DNA of 35,000 bases from positions 1 through 35,000 of the forward strand of contig LUYE01000004.1 of NCBI GenBank assembly GCA_001602645.1, read 5' to 3'. Source of the DNA: Methanosarcinales archaeon Methan_01 (GTDB taxonomy: Archaea > Halobacteriota > Methanosarcinia > Methanotrichales > Methanotrichaceae). Numbering within the stretch: the first letter of the stretch is position 1; every line of letters starts with the position of its first letter. A program made the translations under genes and the position numbers. The notes below the pieces were generated by a model. The model ran no database searches. It saw only the letters and a program-made list of their open reading frames with translations, and was not told the DNA's origin. Below are positions 1 through 8,519 of the stretch, piece after piece.

Positions 1-31
1 CCATTCGCATCTCATTGCCGTTCAATTCCAT
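1..31 (-). CDS. N-terminal fragment of an unidentified protein, cut by the window edge
   Basis: Only ten codons are visible, starting at an ATG read leftward from position 31 and giving MELNGNEMRM. A strong ribosome binding site (GGAGGTGG on the minus strand, positions 37-44) sits about six bases upstream, and a TATA-like box lies near 98-107. Together these make a real start likely. The product cannot be identified from ten residues. Confidence 0.5.
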   Translation of the reverse strand, partial: MELNGNEMRM

Positions 32-97
32 TATTCCACCTCCTCATATCCCCTCAGATTTCCCGCAAAACAAGACGATAACCTCGTCTGTGGCATT

Positions 98-107
98 CCT
101 TTATAGC
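98..107 (-). promoter_or_regulatory. TATA box for the gene leaving the left edge
   Basis: The minus strand reads GCTATAAAGG here. Transcription would start about 25 bases downstream, near 77, giving a leader of about 45 nt. A perfect 6-bp inverted repeat (AGACGA at 73-78, TCGTCT at 84-89) lies at the predicted transcript start and could be an operator or leader hairpin. Assignment rests on position and sequence only. Apart from this and the T-rich stretch near 236-247, I see nothing else between 32 and 247. Confidence 0.35.
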
Positions 108-235
108 ACTTTCCAGAAGAATAGCCGGGTCAGAAGCGGGAGGTTTAGTGCATAATCGCTGGTATTTGTGGATCGCTTGGATGAGACGATGATGGTAAAA
201 GATCTGCCAAAATAGCAAAATTCATTGAATATAAT

Positions 236-247
236 TTGTAAAAGAAG
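236..247 (-). terminator. T-rich terminator after tRNA-Ser
   Basis: Immediately after the tRNA-Ser 3' end the minus strand reads CTTCTTTTAC and then stays AT-rich. T-runs on the non-template strand are the usual archaeal termination signal, so this is the likely end of the long ribosomal protein transcript or of its tRNA-Ser tail. Confidence 0.4.
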
Positions 248-343
248 CGCCGAGGGGGAGATTCGAACTCCCGCGACCCTTGCGAATCACAAGCTTTCAG
301 TGCAGAATTCCAGGCTTGCGCCTTACCACTAGACTACCTCGGC
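248..343 (-). tRNA. tRNA-Ser(GGA) with a small intron
   Basis: The acceptor stem GCCGAGG/CCTCGGC, D-arm, T-arm (GGGAG-TTCGAAT-CTCCC) and discriminator G fit a serine tRNA. It has a class II variable arm, GATTC/GGGTC closed by a GCAA tetraloop. The anticodon stem CAAGC/GCTTG encloses 19 nt instead of 7. Removing 12 nt after the GGA anticodon (canonical position 37/38) leaves the standard loop CTGGAAA; exact intron ends are ambiguous by one base. CCA is not encoded. The gene lies only 15 nt after the cbf5 stop codon, on the same strand, so it may be part of that transcript. Confidence 0.88.
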
Positions 344-358
344 ACGATCTCGACGCGA

Positions 359-1357
359 TTACGGCCGTTTGGCCCACATCTTCGGATACGTCCCGGGGGC
401 CATGACGACCCGGAAGGTCTTGGCCACGATCCCGGCGGCCGACTTCATCATATCCTCGCTTCCCATGGCGGCCACGGCCACGGCAACAGCCTCTCCTTTC
501 AGGGTATAAATAACTACCTTATCCCCCTCCTCTATCCCCGACTCGAGCCGGAGGAGCCCCGGCGCCGCCAGGGGCGCTCCATGGCAGACGGCGTCGACGG
601 CTCCGTCGCTGATGACTAGGGCGGGCATGTGCGAGAGGGCCCGCTCCACCGGGAGGACGGCCCGACGCAAGGGGTTTTCATCACCGGTCTCCCGCCAGAC
701 CTCCTTCGCGTCCTTTAGGTCGTGGAGGGTCACCAGGGTCTCATCTTCGCGGAAGGGGCCGGACCTCGTCCTCCGCAGCTCCTCCATGTGGGCCCCGGAC
801 CCCAGGGCGAGGCCGATGTCGTGGCAGAGCTTCCGGATGTAGGTCCCCGCCTCGCAGCCGACCCGGAAGAGGACCCTCGGCCCCTCGATCTCCAGGACCT
901 CCAGGTAGTAGATCTCCCGGGTCCGAAGGGCCCTCTTTACGCTGGACTTGAGGGGTGGCCGCTGGTATATCACCCCCTCAAACTCACCGCAGACCTCCAT
1001 CACCCTCTTCCGGGGGAGGGTCGCATGAAGCCGCATCAGGCAGACGTACTCCTTCCCGGCGGCGAGGAGGGTCTCGACGACCCTCGTCGAGTCCCCGAGC
1101 ATCGTCGGGAGGATCCCCGTCACCTTGGGGTCGAGGGTGCCGCTGTGGCCTGCGCTCTCGATCTCCAGGATCCTCTTCACCCAGGCCACCACCTCGTGGC
1201 TGGTGGGCCCCGGCGGCTTGTCGAGGTTTATGCAGCCGAGGCGGATGTGGATGTCGAGGGGGCGTCCCTCCGGCGAGACACCGTACTTCGGGTCCGTCCT
1301 CCCCTCTCTCCGGACCAGGGTCTCCCGGGTCCTGTCAGCGGGCAGAGCTTTCGCCAT
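359..1357 (-). CDS. cbf5: Cbf5/TruB-type tRNA and rRNA pseudouridine synthase
   Basis: This is the archaeal Cbf5 pseudouridine synthase, catalytic subunit of H/ACA guide ribonucleoproteins, which can also modify U55 of tRNA. The TruB catalytic motif GHSGTLDPKVTG lies at residues 70-81 with the nucleophile Asp76, and the KPPGPTSH motif is at 47-54. A PUA RNA-binding domain fills roughly residues 235-315. Length (332 aa) is normal. I chose ATG 1357; a TTG two codons upstream (1363) is an alternative start. The gene overlaps the 3' end of cmk by 23 bases, the usual archaeal arrangement. A tRNA-Ser gene follows on the same strand. Confidence 0.95.
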   Translation of the reverse strand: MAKALPADRTRETLVRREGRTDPKYGVSPEGRPLDIHIRLGCINLDKPPGPTSHEVVAWVKRILEIESAGHSGTLDPKVTGILPTMLGDSTRVVETLLAAGKEYVCLMRLHATLPRKRVMEVCGEFEGVIYQRPPLKSSVKRALRTREIYYLEVLEIEGPRVLFRVGCEAGTYIRKLCHDIGLALGSGAHMEELRRTRSGPFREDETLVTLHDLKDAKEVWRETGDENPLRRAVLPVERALSHMPALVISDGAVDAVCHGAPLAAPGLLRLESGIEEGDKVVIYTLKGEAVAVAVAAMGSEDMMKSAAGIVAKTFRVVMAPGTYPKMWAKRP

Positions 1358-1874
1358 CCTCAAGGGACCTCACGGCAGCCAGGACGATGGCGGCGACACC
1401 CCGCTCGTCCCAGGTCTCGGTATCTATGACGAGGTCGTATACGGAGAAGTCGTTGACGTCGATGTTGTAGTACTTCTCGTACCTCCTCGCCTCGCACTCC
1501 TCCCGGACCCTCGACTCCTGGAGGGCGTCCTCCACGAGCTTCTTCTCCCGAGCCGCGATCCTCTCGGCCCGGACCCTCCGGTCCGCCTTGAGGAGGATCT
1601 TCAGGTCGGCATCGAGGACGTGCCCGGAGAGCCGCCCCTCGAAGATCCCCCCCGCCTCCGCCGCCATCGTCCTCTGGGCGTCGTCGATGAGGTAGTCGAT
1701 CTCGGGCCCCTCCTCCGCGATCCGGCCGAGCTCCCCCAGGGAGATGCCCCGGTCGCTGGCTATCTTCCGAAATAGCTCCCCCGAGTTGACCCACCGGAGG
1801 CCGAACTCCTTTGATAGGATGCGGGATAGGGTGCTGGTCCCCGTTCCGGGTGAGCCGCTGATGGTGATTATCAT
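1335..1874 (-). CDS. cmk: Cytidylate kinase (archaeal CMP kinase)
   Basis: The enzyme phosphorylates CMP and dCMP to the diphosphates using ATP. The P-loop GSPGTGTST occupies residues 7-15; the usual lysine is replaced by threonine, which is normal for the archaeal cytidylate kinase family. The protein is 179 aa. A long upstream extension in the same frame is not used, because the ATG at 1874 overlaps the TGA of the DUF106 gene (ATGA), indicating translational coupling. In many archaea eL34 and eL14 genes flank cmk; neither is present here. Confidence 0.93.
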   Translation of the reverse strand: MIITISGSPGTGTSTLSRILSKEFGLRWVNSGELFRKIASDRGISLGELGRIAEEGPEIDYLIDDAQRTMAAEAGGIFEGRLSGHVLDADLKILLKADRRVRAERIAAREKKLVEDALQESRVREECEARRYEKYYNIDVNDFSVYDLVIDTETWDERGVAAIVLAAVRSLEDGESSAR

Positions 1875-2479
1875 CCCATACCGCCGATGTCCAGGGCTTT
1901 TCTTATGATCTGAGATATCGGTATTGAGCAGATGAAGTACCAATAGAACCAGTAGAATATGGGGCCCATCACCGTATCGGAGATGGTATGGACCCCCCAG
2001 AAGGGGAAACTCAGGAGGATGGCGTGCTCCTCGATGTACAGGTAGGCCCACATGAAGAGGGGTATAGATACGATACCGATGTAGGCCATCGGCTTCAGCT
2101 GCATCTTCATCATCTTGCTCTGGTCGCCGAGCATCTCCCTCTGCTGGACCTGGAGCTGCTGCTGGCGGGCCTTATCCCCGGCGAGCTGAGCCGCCCGGAA
2201 CTCCTTCTGGAAGCTCCTCATCGTCTCTTGCTGCCGCTTCAGGTAATCCCAGTCCATGGTGTACTTCTGGATGAGGCTCGCATAAAGGCCGGTTATGGCG
2301 GCGAGGGCGAAGAGGACGATGTGGAAGGGGAGGATCTCGGGGAGCCATCCGAGGATCGCATCCATCACCACCCCCACGTTGTGCCTGAACTCCATGCTCA
2401 CCATGATCCCCAGCGTCAGGGCGGTTCCCACTCCCAGGAGGAGGGAGTCGATGGACCTGGTGAGGTTCCCGTTCTTCAT
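1871..2479 (-). CDS. DUF106 / EMC3-like membrane protein insertase
   Basis: This archaeal DUF106 protein belongs to the Oxa1/YidC/EMC3/GET1 superfamily, which inserts membrane proteins. It has an N-terminal membrane segment near residues 12-30 and a second near 48-68. A basic, glutamine-rich coiled-coil follows at about 75-125 (KRQQETMRSFQKEFRAAQ and similar), then two more hydrophobic segments near 130-150 and 165-190. Length 202 aa is typical for a three- to four-span DUF106 protein. It overlaps secY by ATGA and cmk by ATGA, so it is coupled to the translocon channel, in keeping with a shared role at the membrane. Confidence 0.9.
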   Translation of the reverse strand: MKNGNLTRSIDSLLLGVGTALTLGIMVSMEFRHNVGVVMDAILGWLPEILPFHIVLFALAAITGLYASLIQKYTMDWDYLKRQQETMRSFQKEFRAAQLAGDKARQQQLQVQQREMLGDQSKMMKMQLKPMAYIGIVSIPLFMWAYLYIEEHAILLSFPFWGVHTISDTVMGPIFYWFYWYFICSIPISQIIRKALDIGGMG

Positions 2480-4095
2480 GCCGCCTCACCGAAGAACTTG
2501 CGCATCATCGGGTACATCTCCTGGATCTGCTCGCTTGCTATCTGCTCGTAGAGCCGGTAGACGATGCTCACCGTCAGGAGGAGGCCGGTTCCGCCGGCGC
2601 CTCCCAGGGTTCCCATGAGGCTTGCGACGAGGGTGAGAAGGCCTATGATGACTCCGCCGATCACCGTCACCTTGGGGATGTACCTCAAAAGAAGCTTCTC
2701 GATGCTGACGGGATTTCTCCTGTGGCCGGGGACCTGGAGTCCCGAGGCGTGGATCTTGGCGGCGACGGACTTAGCTCCCATGCCGGTCGTCTCGATCCAG
2801 AACATGGCGAAGATGACCCCTCCTATTATCAGAACGGCGGCGTCGGTGAGGACGTGGAGCCAGATCTGCCAGCCCGCGATCGCTGGAAGGCCCAAAAGCT
2901 CCATCCCCGGGTTGCTGCTGGAGACGAGGCTGGGGATCCACTGGTGGGGGTCATTTATCGGCGAGAGGTAGTACATCAGGCCTGATATCGGCTGGGGCGA
3001 CGTGGCGCTCACCAGCTCATTGGTCACCATGTCGTATCTCGAGGTGGAGGTGAAGGTCCCGATGATGCTCGAATAGGCGGTATAGACGATGTTCACTCCG
3101 GAGGCGGTGTCGGTGGTGCTGGCGGTGGTGATCGTCCCGATCTTGCCGGCGAGGAGGGTTCCTATCATCTGGATGTTCGCCTGGAGGGCCCTCACCAGGA
3201 TCATGGGGAGGACGCTCGCGTAGACGAGCTTCACCGGGAACCTGCCCCTCGCGCCCCTGACGGCGCTGTGGGCCAGGGGTATCTCGATCCTGGTGCTCTC
3301 CACCAGGACGACGAAGAGGATGATCACTATCGTCGTGATGAGGGCGAGGATTCCGCCGTCGATGAAGACCCGCTCCAGGCCGGAGGTGGTGAAGACGTCT
3401 TCGAGGCCCAGAACGTCGTTGGTGAATATGAAGATCCATTTCGGGATTATCCCGATGGGCAGACCCTGGTCTCCGATCGTCCAGTTGAAGAGGCCGGTGA
3501 TCAGCGACTGGCTGACTCCGGCGACGATGAAGAGGCCGACGCCGGACCCGATCCCCCACTTGCTCACCACCTCGTCCATGAAGAGGACGAGGACGCCGCC
3601 GATGCAGATCTGGACGAATATGAGGAAGGATATGGCGCCCAGTGATACCCCGAGGGCTGAGGCCAGTCCCTGGTCGGGGAGGAGGTAGCCGCCCGTCACC
3701 TGGGGGAGGGCCTCTACGATGATCATGACGAAGACGAGAAGCTTTTGAGTTCCCTGGAAGACCGCCTGGTCCCGCGGATCTCTCAGGTTCAGCTTGATTA
3801 TATCAGCCCCCACCAGGAGCTGGAGGACGATGGAGGCGGTGACAATGGGGCCTATTCCCAGGAGCATCAGGGAGCCGAAGGACCCGGCTAAGAAGGCTCG
3901 ATACATCTCGAAGAGGTCTCGCGAAGCTGGGGAGAGGCCGAAGAGGGAGACGTTGGAGAGGGCGAAGTAGAGGATGAGGATGCCCACGGTCCAGCTGAGC
4001 TTCTTCTTGAAGTGGACGTGACCTTCGGGCCTCTCCACCGCCGGCAGCCTCCTCACGAAGGGCTCTATCGCGTAGAAGAAGCTGTGCTGATTCAT
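2476..4095 (-). CDS. secY: Preprotein translocase subunit SecY (Sec61 alpha)
   Basis: SecY forms the protein-conducting channel of the cell membrane. The 539-residue protein has about ten hydrophobic segments, and an N-terminal amphipathic stretch ([20 protein letters not shown]) is followed by the first membrane span near residues 35-50. The plug-domain region follows. The start ATG overlaps the uL15 stop (ATGA) and the stop overlaps the DUF106 start. It is somewhat longer than many archaeal SecY proteins, with extra loop sequence around residues 325-385. The adenylate kinase gene that often follows secY in archaea is absent. Confidence 0.97.
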   Translation of the reverse strand: MNQHSFFYAIEPFVRRLPAVERPEGHVHFKKKLSWTVGILILYFALSNVSLFGLSPASRDLFEMYRAFLAGSFGSLMLLGIGPIVTASIVLQLLVGADIIKLNLRDPRDQAVFQGTQKLLVFVMIIVEALPQVTGGYLLPDQGLASALGVSLGAISFLIFVQICIGGVLVLFMDEVVSKWGIGSGVGLFIVAGVSQSLITGLFNWTIGDQGLPIGIIPKWIFIFTNDVLGLEDVFTTSGLERVFIDGGILALITTIVIILFVVLVESTRIEIPLAHSAVRGARGRFPVKLVYASVLPMILVRALQANIQMIGTLLAGKIGTITTASTTDTASGVNIVYTAYSSIIGTFTSTSRYDMVTNELVSATSPQPISGLMYYLSPINDPHQWIPSLVSSSNPGMELLGLPAIAGWQIWLHVLTDAAVLIIGGVIFAMFWIETTGMGAKSVAAKIHASGLQVPGHRRNPVSIEKLLLRYIPKVTVIGGVIIGLLTLVASLMGTLGGAGGTGLLLTVSIVYRLYEQIASEQIQEMYPMMRKFFGEAA

Positions 4096-4469
4096 GATAC
4101 CACTACTTCACCGCCAGCCTCTTCGATCTTCGCTCTGGCGGCAGCGGAGAAGGCTTTTGCCGTGACGGTGACGGGCCTCGAGAGCTTCCCTCTGCCCAGG
4201 ACCTTCATCATCCCGAGGTCGATCCGGCCGTCCTCGGACGCCATGGAATCCAGGTCGCCGACGTTTATGGCGTCCACTTCCTTGGCGTTATGCTTGAAGA
4301 ATCCGTGCTTTCCCATCACCCTGCCCCGCATCATGTCCAGAACGAAATGATGCTTGCATCCGCCCGCATTGCCGGTGCCGCCCCTCGACCCCGCGCCTCT
4401 GCGGTTTTTATGGGTGCCGCCTCCGCAGGTCCTGCTTCCCCGAAACTTCTTAACCTTGCTTTTAGGCAT
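4092..4469 (-). CDS. rpl15: 50S ribosomal protein uL15
   Basis: Archaeal uL15 is a large-subunit protein. Its glycine- and basic-rich N-terminus ([20 protein letters not shown] at residues 9-28) threads into rRNA, and a globular C-terminus follows. The protein is 125 aa, at the short end for archaea. The ATG at 4469 lies four bases after the uL30 stop. The stop overlaps the secY start (ATGA), the classic uL15-secY junction. Confidence 0.96.
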   Translation of the reverse strand: MPKSKVKKFRGSRTCGGGTHKNRRGAGSRGGTGNAGGCKHHFVLDMMRGRVMGKHGFFKHNAKEVDAINVGDLDSMASEDGRIDLGMMKVLGRGKLSRPVTVTAKAFSAAARAKIEEAGGEVVVS

Positions 4470-4473
4470 GGTC

Positions 4474-4935
4474 CTACCTCATCTTCCAGATAAGATCCGA
4501 GATCGACTCGTGGTAGCCGAGCTCTCCGCCCTCCCGGACGGTCTTTTTCGTTCCGCGGTGCCCCTTCCTGGGGGGATGAAGCCTGAAGACCGGCTTTATA
4601 CCGGCGTCCTTAAGGGTCGCACCACCCTGGGCGACCGCGGAGGCGAACTCCTTTATGGTCTTGAAGGAGGTGTTCTCCCGGATGAACTGGTCGGTCAGAC
4701 GTTTGTTCCCGTTCAACCTCCCCCGCATCTCCAGCATCGACGCCAGAGCCTCCTCGTCGATCTCGCCCCAGGCTACGTAGTCCTTCACCTTCTGGATCAT
4801 CCCTCGGTAGTGGGGGCTGTCGGGCACCACGACGCAGTGGTTGATCCTGTGAAGCCGGAGCATATCGAGGGTATCCTTGATATCGGGCTTGGTCTTGACG
4901 CTCCCCCGAAGTCGCACTATCGCATACATCGTCAT
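4474..4935 (-). CDS. rpl30: 50S ribosomal protein uL30
   Basis: This 153-aa archaeal uL30 begins [19 protein letters not shown], a typical uL30 N-terminus, and has the extended archaeal C-terminal region ([20 protein letters not shown]). Start 4935 overlaps the uS5 stop by ATGA. A second ATG two codons later (4929) has better spacing from the GAGGG ribosome binding site and cannot be ruled out. Confidence 0.95.
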   Translation of the reverse strand: MTMYAIVRLRGSVKTKPDIKDTLDMLRLHRINHCVVVPDSPHYRGMIQKVKDYVAWGEIDEEALASMLEMRGRLNGNKRLTDQFIRENTSFKTIKEFASAVAQGGATLKDAGIKPVFRLHPPRKGHRGTKKTVREGGELGYHESISDLIWKMR

Positions 4936-5534
4936 ACCCTCATGGTGACGGTATTCCGCAGGGCGTTGTAGGTGGCCTTGGCAAAGTTGAGGGTGGTTCT
5001 GGTGTTCCCGGAGGACTTGGTCCAGACGTCCCGGATCCCGGCCATCTCCATCACCTTCTTGGCAGTTCCTCCCGCCGCGATCCCCAGGCCCCGAGGAGCC
5101 GGGATCAGGGTGATCGAGACGGACCCAGCCTTTCCCACGACCTCGAAGGGGACTGTATGACCTGCGCCGCAGCCGCACTCCCAGCTGCCACAACCGCGGT
5201 TTACCTTTATGATGTTCAGCTTGGCCACGTCGATCCCCTTCCTTATGGCGGGGCCGACCTGGTTGTCTCTACCCTGGCCGATGCCGACGTAACCGTCCTT
5301 GTTTCCGACGATGACCGTCGCCCTGAACTTGACCCGTCGTCCCGAGTCGGTCATCCTCTGGACCATGTTTATGTCCAGAACCTCGTCCTCCAGGCCAGGG
5401 AGCAGGGCGTCGACTATACCCGCCTCTTTGATCGGGAGCCTCGACTTGAGCGCCTCGTCGAAGGTGGTGATCTGCCCCTCGTAAACGAGCTTACCCAGCT
5501 TGGTCTTGGGGACCCATTCCTCTTTGTATTCCAT
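4932..5534 (-). CDS. rps5: 30S ribosomal protein uS5
   Basis: uS5 is a small-subunit protein at the mRNA entry and decoding side. The [10 protein letters not shown] start is typical of archaea. The N-terminal double-stranded RNA-binding fold includes [16 protein letters not shown] (about residues 75-90), and the C-terminal domain includes [16 protein letters not shown] chose ATG 5534 (200 aa) because GAGAGG lies six bases upstream of it; an ATG at 5540 directly abuts that site. Confidence 0.95.
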   Translation of the reverse strand: MEYKEEWVPKTKLGKLVYEGQITTFDEALKSRLPIKEAGIVDALLPGLEDEVLDINMVQRMTDSGRRVKFRATVIVGNKDGYVGIGQGRDNQVGPAIRKGIDVAKLNIIKVNRGCGSWECGCGAGHTVPFEVVGKAGSVSITLIPAPRGLGIAAGGTAKKVMEMAGIRDVWTKSSGNTRTTLNFAKATYNALRNTVTMRV

Positions 5535-5544
5535 CCTCATCCTC

Positions 5545-6054
5545 TCACCCCATTATCTTCTCGCGGACGGCGTCAAACTGGGCCACAAACTCCACTCCCC
5601 GGTAAGCCTCTATCGTCTCGCCGCGGATCCTTCCGTCGTCGGGGAAGATCTCGGGGCTGTGGGGGACCGTTATCCCGGCGTCCACCACACCCTTCAGGGC
5701 TGAGTAAATCCTGTTGCCCCGGGTGTTGGCGTGGATCCCCATGTCCAGGATCGCCTCCTCCGCTCCCATCGCCTTCATCCTCTTGCCGAAGAGGAGTCCG
5801 GTGAGGTAAGATGCCGGGACGTTCCCGGTGTTCTGGTCATAGCCGAACTTCTTCAGCTCCTGGGAGCTGACCGTCAGGAGGGTCCGGTCTCCGGCCGGCT
5901 CTGCAACGATGAGCTGCAGATTGATGTTCTTGTTCCCCTTTCTGATCACAAGCCTCGGCTTTCGGGAAAGGATGAGCTTGTATCTGAAGTGATAATCCGT
6001 TCTGCCCTCTCTTCGCCTTCTGAAGGGCACTTTGTATCGCGGTCCGGTTGCCAT
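5545..6054 (-). CDS. rpl18: 50S ribosomal protein uL18
   Basis: uL18 binds 5S rRNA in the central protuberance. The 169-aa protein begins [21 protein letters not shown], the standard archaeal N-terminus, and contains [17 protein letters not shown] and the DGRIRGE segment near its C-terminus. Its ATG shares one base with the eL19 stop (TGATG), suggesting coupled translation. Confidence 0.96.
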   Translation of the reverse strand: MATGPRYKVPFRRRREGRTDYHFRYKLILSRKPRLVIRKGNKNINLQLIVAEPAGDRTLLTVSSQELKKFGYDQNTGNVPASYLTGLLFGKRMKAMGAEEAILDMGIHANTRGNRIYSALKGVVDAGITVPHSPEIFPDDGRIRGETIEAYRGVEFVAQFDAVREKIMG

Positions 6055-6515
6055 CAGTCACTCCTCGTTAGACCTTTTGCCTTGATGTAAGCGTTGAGAT
6101 GGGCTGTGCTGCGGTACTCGCCGCCCTTGGCCTTCCGATAGAGCATCCTGTAGGTGTGGCGGTCGATATCGCCCTCTTCCCTCAGCTCTTTCAGGTTTCG
6201 GCGAAGTGCCCGGATCTTGGTCATCCAGACCTCTTTGCCTGGGGACCGGGAGCCCTTAGCGCCCTTTCTCCTCCCCTGACCCTTCTTGTGGCCGTAGGCC
6301 CTCTTGGCGGCTCTCACCCTGTATCTCGCGCGGCTGTTACCCTTCTTCGGCTTGGCCTTTATATTTCCCGCCTCGATCTGAGACCTGATGTCCTCTCTCG
6401 TTATCGCGTCGGCCAGCTCGCCGGCGACCTCTGGGTCGGGGTTGATCCAGATCCTGCTCTCGCCCACGTCTAGGACGGATGCCGCAAGCCTCTTCTGCGT
6501 CGAGTAGTTCGGCAA
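6054..6515 (-). CDS. rpl19e: 50S ribosomal protein eL19
   Basis: eL19 is an archaeal and eukaryotic large-subunit protein of helical, highly basic character. The TQKRLAASVLDVGESRIWIN opening and the KGQGRRKGAKGSR basic linker are diagnostic. It is 153 aa. The only plausible start is TTG at 6515, supported by a GGAGG eight bases upstream inside the end of eL32; no ATG exists before the middle of the gene. Confidence 0.95.
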   Translation of the reverse strand: MPNYSTQKRLAASVLDVGESRIWINPDPEVAGELADAITREDIRSQIEAGNIKAKPKKGNSRARYRVRAAKRAYGHKKGQGRRKGAKGSRSPGKEVWMTKIRALRRNLKELREEGDIDRHTYRMLYRKAKGGEYRSTAHLNAYIKAKGLTRSD

Positions 6516-6516
6516 C

Positions 6517-6912
6517 TCAGTCCCCTCCGGAGGTGGGGTTGAGGACCTTCAGGTTCATCTCCCGGGCCCTTGCCTCGATCTCGTCTCTCTTCTTCATGCC
6601 GACGGTCCCAGCGATCCGGACGGCGCAGCCCTCGGCCTCCAACAGGTCTCTCGGGTTCTTCACCAGGACCTCTCTCATGCCGCAGGGGTGATACCCCTTG
6701 ACGTCCTTGGGGCTGCCATATCCGGCCTTCACCAGTTTGCCTTTGGCGGCGATCTGCTGTCTCAGCTTGTTGTGCAGGCCCCGGGGCCGCCTCCAGCTGG
6801 GCGAGAGCTTCTTCTTCTTGTGGGAATCGCAACGGTTGAACTCGGGCTTCTTCTTCTTCTGCCTAGCCCGAACTTTCATCAACCTCTCTCTCTCGGAAGT
6901 CAACTCCGTCAC
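6517..6912 (-). CDS. rpl32e: 50S ribosomal protein eL32
   Basis: This is the short archaeal form of eL32 (131 aa), without the N-terminal helix-hairpin-helix extension found in some euryarchaea. The core KKPEFNRCDSHKKKKLSPSW followed by RRPRGLHNKLR is diagnostic. The GTG start at 6912 overlaps the uL6 stop (GTGA). An internal ATG at 6879 is a possible alternative, but the upstream residues look genuine. Confidence 0.94.
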   Translation of the reverse strand: MTELTSERERLMKVRARQKKKKPEFNRCDSHKKKKLSPSWRRPRGLHNKLRQQIAAKGKLVKAGYGSPKDVKGYHPCGMREVLVKNPRDLLEAEGCAVRIAGTVGMKKRDEIEARAREMNLKVLNPTSGGD

Positions 6913-7442
6913 CTCTTGTCCACCAGGTATATTCCATCCTGGAATACCCTGACGTCGAACCCTCTAACTTTGGTCGCCTGCTCGATGTTGGCCATCGTCT
7001 GGCCGACAAGCTCCTTGTCGATTCCGGTGACGATCACAGTGTCGCCCTTGACCTCCACCTGGGATCCGCCCATGATCCTGGCGGACCGGGCTTTCCTCTC
7101 GCCCAGGAAGTTGCTGATCAAAAGCTCTTCCTTGGTGGCCTTCAGCTGAATCGGGAAGTGGGAGTAGACGGCCTTCATCCTGTACTCGAAGCCGTCGGTG
7201 ACCCCTTTGATCATGTTGTTCAGGTGGGCGGCGGTGGTTCCTACCATGGAACGATGCCGCTTCCTGGTGATCTCGGCGTCCACGACCAGGCTGGATTCGT
7301 CTTTTCTGATCTCTATGCCGGGATACCAGAGCCGTCTTGAGACCGTCCCCAGGGGGCCGGTCACCTTCACCGTAGCGTCGTCGCCGATCTCCACGGCGAC
7401 GCCCTCTGGAATCTCAATAATTCGCGCCAACTCCTTGACCAT
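6909..7442 (-). CDS. rpl6: 50S ribosomal protein uL6
   Basis: uL6 sits near the sarcin-ricin loop and factor-binding site. The 177-aa protein has the two repeated uL6 folds, with NMIKGVTDGFEYRMKAVYSHFPI in the first and the signature MGGSQVEVKGDTVIVTGIDKE in the second. I chose ATG 7442 because AGGTG lies six bases upstream; a GTG at 7451 is an alternative. Confidence 0.95.
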   Translation of the reverse strand: MVKELARIIEIPEGVAVEIGDDATVKVTGPLGTVSRRLWYPGIEIRKDESSLVVDAEITRKRHRSMVGTTAAHLNNMIKGVTDGFEYRMKAVYSHFPIQLKATKEELLISNFLGERKARSARIMGGSQVEVKGDTVIVTGIDKELVGQTMANIEQATKVRGFDVRVFQDGIYLVDKR

Positions 7443-7451
7443 CGTGACCAC

Positions 7452-7844
7452 CTAATAGACGTAAGCCAGAAGCTGGCCGCCTATCCCGCGCTCTCTGGCG
7501 TCGACGTGAGATATGACTCCTTGGCTCGTGCTCATGATGAGCACCCCGAAGTTCCGGGAGGGGAGGTACCTCTTCTCCCACTTCTCCAGGTCGGCGACCT
7601 GGGTGGAGAATCGGGGCTTGATCACGCCGCATCGGTTGATCTTTCCCTGCAAGTCTACCTTGAACATCCCGGACTTGCCGTCGTCGACGAACTCGAAATC
7701 GCCGATGTATCCCAGGTCCGCCATGACCTTCAGGGTGTTGCCGATGAGCTTGGAAGCGGGCTGGATGATGCATTCTCCTTTGCCGACGTCCTCAGCGTTC
7801 TTTATGATGGACATGGCATCGGAAAGCGGATCTAACAGTACCAT
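7452..7844 (-). CDS. rps8: 30S ribosomal protein uS8
   Basis: uS8 binds helix 21 of 16S rRNA early in small-subunit assembly. The 130-aa protein begins [18 protein letters not shown] and ends with the conserved [29 protein letters not shown] 7844 follows AGGTGA at suitable spacing; the preceding TTG at 7847 is not needed. Confidence 0.96.
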   Translation of the reverse strand: MVLLDPLSDAMSIIKNAEDVGKGECIIQPASKLIGNTLKVMADLGYIGDFEFVDDGKSGMFKVDLQGKINRCGVIKPRFSTQVADLEKWEKRYLPSRNFGVLIMSTSQGVISHVDARERGIGGQLLAYVY

Positions 7845-7854
7845 CAATCATCAC

Positions 7855-8007
7855 CTACGAGTACTTCTCAAAACCCATCTCCGGGGCGATCTCTCTGAAA
7901 CACTGCCTGCAGAGATAGATTCCATATTTTCTGATGAGCCCCGGCTTTCTGCCGCACCTTTTACAGGCATTTGCGCCTCTTCCGAAGCTCTTGGTATCGC
8001 TCTTCAT
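7855..8007 (-). CDS. rps14: 30S ribosomal protein uS14, zinc-binding type
   Basis: This 50-aa protein is easily missed because of its size. It contains CKRCG (Cys15 and Cys18) and CRQCF (Cys35 and Cys38), the four zinc ligands of type Z uS14, within a basic sequence ending EMGFEKYS. It belongs to the small-subunit head. Its ATG overlaps the uL5 stop (ATGA), and its stop lies 10 bases before the uS8 start, exactly the conserved uL5-uS14-uS8 order. Confidence 0.96.
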   Translation of the reverse strand: MKSDTKSFGRGANACKRCGRKPGLIRKYGIYLCRQCFREIAPEMGFEKYS

Positions 8008-8519
8008 GCCGCCTCCACGATGTCGACGCCGTATTTATTCTTGACGTATTCCATGGCGTCGTATCTCGTCACCCTGTGCTTTGAGGCCATCTTCGCCCTG
8101 GCGACCCTCCTCCGAGCCACCCGGTATCCCGGGCGCTTGAGGGCCACCGAGACGTCCATGCCGAAGATCCCGATCTCGGGCTCGTACTTCATCCCCGGAA
8201 AGTCGGTGTGCTCCTCGACCCCGAAGGAGAAGTTGCCGGTCTCGTCGAACGAGCCCTTCCGGAGGACGCCCCCCGCCACCTCCAGGGCAACTCTGAGGAA
8301 CTCCTCGGCGTCTTTGCCCCGGAGGGTCACCCTGCAGCCGATCGGCTCCTTCTTCTTTATGCCAAAGCCCGGGAGGGTCTTTTTGGCGACGGACCGAACG
8401 GGGGATCGGTTGGTGATCTCGCCGAGGATCGTCTCGGCGTTGACCAGCCTCTGGCCGCTCTCGCCGGTTCCTATGTGGACGGTCACTTTGTCGACCCGGG
8501 GCACCAACATGACGTTCAT
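8004..8519 (-). CDS. rpl5: 50S ribosomal protein uL5
   Basis: uL5 binds 5S rRNA and contacts the P-site tRNA. The 171-aa protein has [16 protein letters not shown] near the start, the [21 protein letters not shown] segment and [20 protein letters not shown], all typical of archaeal uL5. Start ATG 8519 overlaps the eS4 stop and its stop overlaps uS14, both ATGA. Confidence 0.97.
   Translation of the reverse strand: MNVMLVPRVDKVTVHIGTGESGQRLVNAETILGEITNRSPVRSVAKKTLPGFGIKKKEPIGCRVTLRGKDAEEFLRVALEVAGGVLRKGSFDETGNFSFGVEEHTDFPGMKYEPEIGIFGMDVSVALKRPGYRVARRRVARAKMASKHRVTRYDAMEYVKNKYGVDIVEAA

Noticed and set aside
722-1429. Long plus-strand open frame opposite cbf5 and cmk
   Set aside because: It is antisense to two clear conserved genes, has the Pro/Gly/Arg-rich composition of a shadow frame, and has no family resemblance.
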